From Metasolibacillus fluoroglycofenilyticus (GTDB lineage: Bacteria; Bacillota; Bacilli; Bacillales_A; Planococcaceae), in contig NZ_PYWK01000001.1 in the NCBI RefSeq assembly GCF_003049645.1, positions 248,001-312,000 of the forward strand: a DNA stretch of 64,000 nucleotides, read 5' to 3'. Position numbers and translations under genes: made by a program. The notes under the pieces are model-generated. The model saw only the letters and a program-made list of their open reading frames with translations, ran no database searches and was not told the DNA's origin. Position 1 is the first letter of the stretch, and each line of letters opens with the position of its first letter. Positions 63,593-64,000 of this stretch are shown piece by piece.

Positions 63593-63616
63593 TTAGGTTC
63601 TGTTCATTATGACGCA

Positions 63617-64000
63617 TTAGTTGCGCCAAAAGTTGCGGAACACTTCAAAGTCGAGCCAGCTCCCCCATGTATCTGGTTCGAAGATTTCAAAGGAGCGGCA
63701 TTTTTCGGTTGGTACATCTGTTTCTTTCATATAAATAAGGCGCTGCTTTGGACATGCATCCATCCCTAGCTTGCCCGTTTCGATATCGATAACGACACCT
63801 TGAATTCCATCTGGCACCAGGAAGTTTTCGTTTGCTTTGCCATTATGAACGGTTTCCATAAAGTCAATCCATACTTGCTTGGTTGCGGCCATGTCTTCTT
63901 GAACGGATAATGTTTTGCCTTGGTCGTAGCCATTCCAAACACCAGCTGTAATGCTTGGCGTATAGCCAATTAACCATTGGTCACTAATCGTTGTACCTGA
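63617..64000 (-). CDS. penicillin-binding protein 1A-family C-terminus, truncated by window edge
   Basis: The last 127 codons of a gene that begins beyond the right edge. SGTTISDQWLIGYTPSITAG follows directly on where the K-T-G box would lie and GVWNGYDQGK is typical of class A transpeptidase domains; a short tail with two or three Cys (GMDACPKQRL, TEKCRSF) follows. Linkage to ywhD and the tautomerase points to the PbpG (YwhE, PBP2d) orthologue, a sporulation-associated peptidoglycan synthase in B. subtilis; that identity is inferred from context. Confidence 0.82.
   Translation of the reverse strand, partial: SGTTISDQWLIGYTPSITAGVWNGYDQGKTLSVQEDMAATKQVWIDFMETVHNGKANENFLVPDGIQGVVIDIETGKLGMDACPKQRLIYMKETDVPTEKCRSFEIFEPDTWGSWLDFEVFRNFWRN

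Noticed and set aside
63408-63596. 62-codon frame before the PBP end
   Set aside because: No ribosome site and its end runs through the terminator hairpin at 63541.

Overview
The window looks like a chromosome segment from a low-GC, endospore-forming Gram-positive of the Lysinibacillus / Planococcaceae kind. Evidence: spore genes (gerQ, cwlJ, rsfA), bacillithiol genes (bshB2-yojF), firmicute-type coproheme-dependent haem synthesis (hemQ), lipoate relay (lipL), strong AGGAGG ribosome sites, T-box and preQ1 RNA control, and scattered synteny with the Bacillus subtilis ywd-ywf-ywh region (ung-ywdI-ywdK, gerQ, hemQ, lipL, rsfA, ywfO, ywhB-like, ywhD, pbpG). Genus assignment is inference.

Layout. 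1-2.4 kb: end of an ABC-importer operon (ATPase, DeoR regulator, PHP phosphoesterase). 2.4-9.5 kb: repeats, a LysR regulator divergent from a Tet(L)-like efflux pump, a small membrane protein, a chemoreceptor and a MATE pump. 9.8-17 kb: topB, a SprA-related protein, a YbaK deacylase, a YczE-like membrane protein and kbl. 17-21 kb: a two-gene exopolysaccharide module (PilZ-fused glycosyltransferase plus a deacetylase-fold protein lacking its catalytic residues). 21-25 kb: divergent mtnE/mtnU and an SDR-type threonine dehydrogenase (tdh), partner of kbl. 25-30.4 kb: a T-box-controlled trpDCFBA operon headed by an internally deleted trpE. 30.6-35.6 kb: queT with a preQ1 riboswitch, a TrpXYZ-like ABC importer and a NERD protein. 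35.6-41 kb: ilvA, a YjiH-family protein, bshB2/yojF and pdxK. 41-44.5 kb: the ung-ywdI-ywdK cluster and a second chemoreceptor. 44.8-48.6 kb: gerQ-cwlJ and a MoxR ATPase / VWA-metallopeptidase pair. 49-54.6 kb: hemQ, lipL, rsfA and ywfO. 55-62 kb: a small secreted protein, a 1896-residue cell-wall adhesin and a convergent class A sortase. 62-64 kb: a tautomerase, ywhD and the end of a penicillin-binding protein.

The intergenic space is unusually repeat-rich. There is a family A repeat (150-bp tandem copies plus a separable tail module found in both orientations), a structured family B repeat of about 280 bp, a set of related palindromic terminators with GTCCAAAA/TTTTGGAC-type arms, and three otherwise unrelated arrays that share a period of about 21 bp. 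The observations most worth following are the in-frame-deleted trpE under an intact T-box, a cwlJ whose only plausible full-length start is ATC, the adhesin whose seven C-terminal repeats each carry one cysteine at either end, the PilZ-glycosyltransferase / pseudo-deacetylase pair, and the 21-bp arrays. All calls come from reading sequence without database searches.
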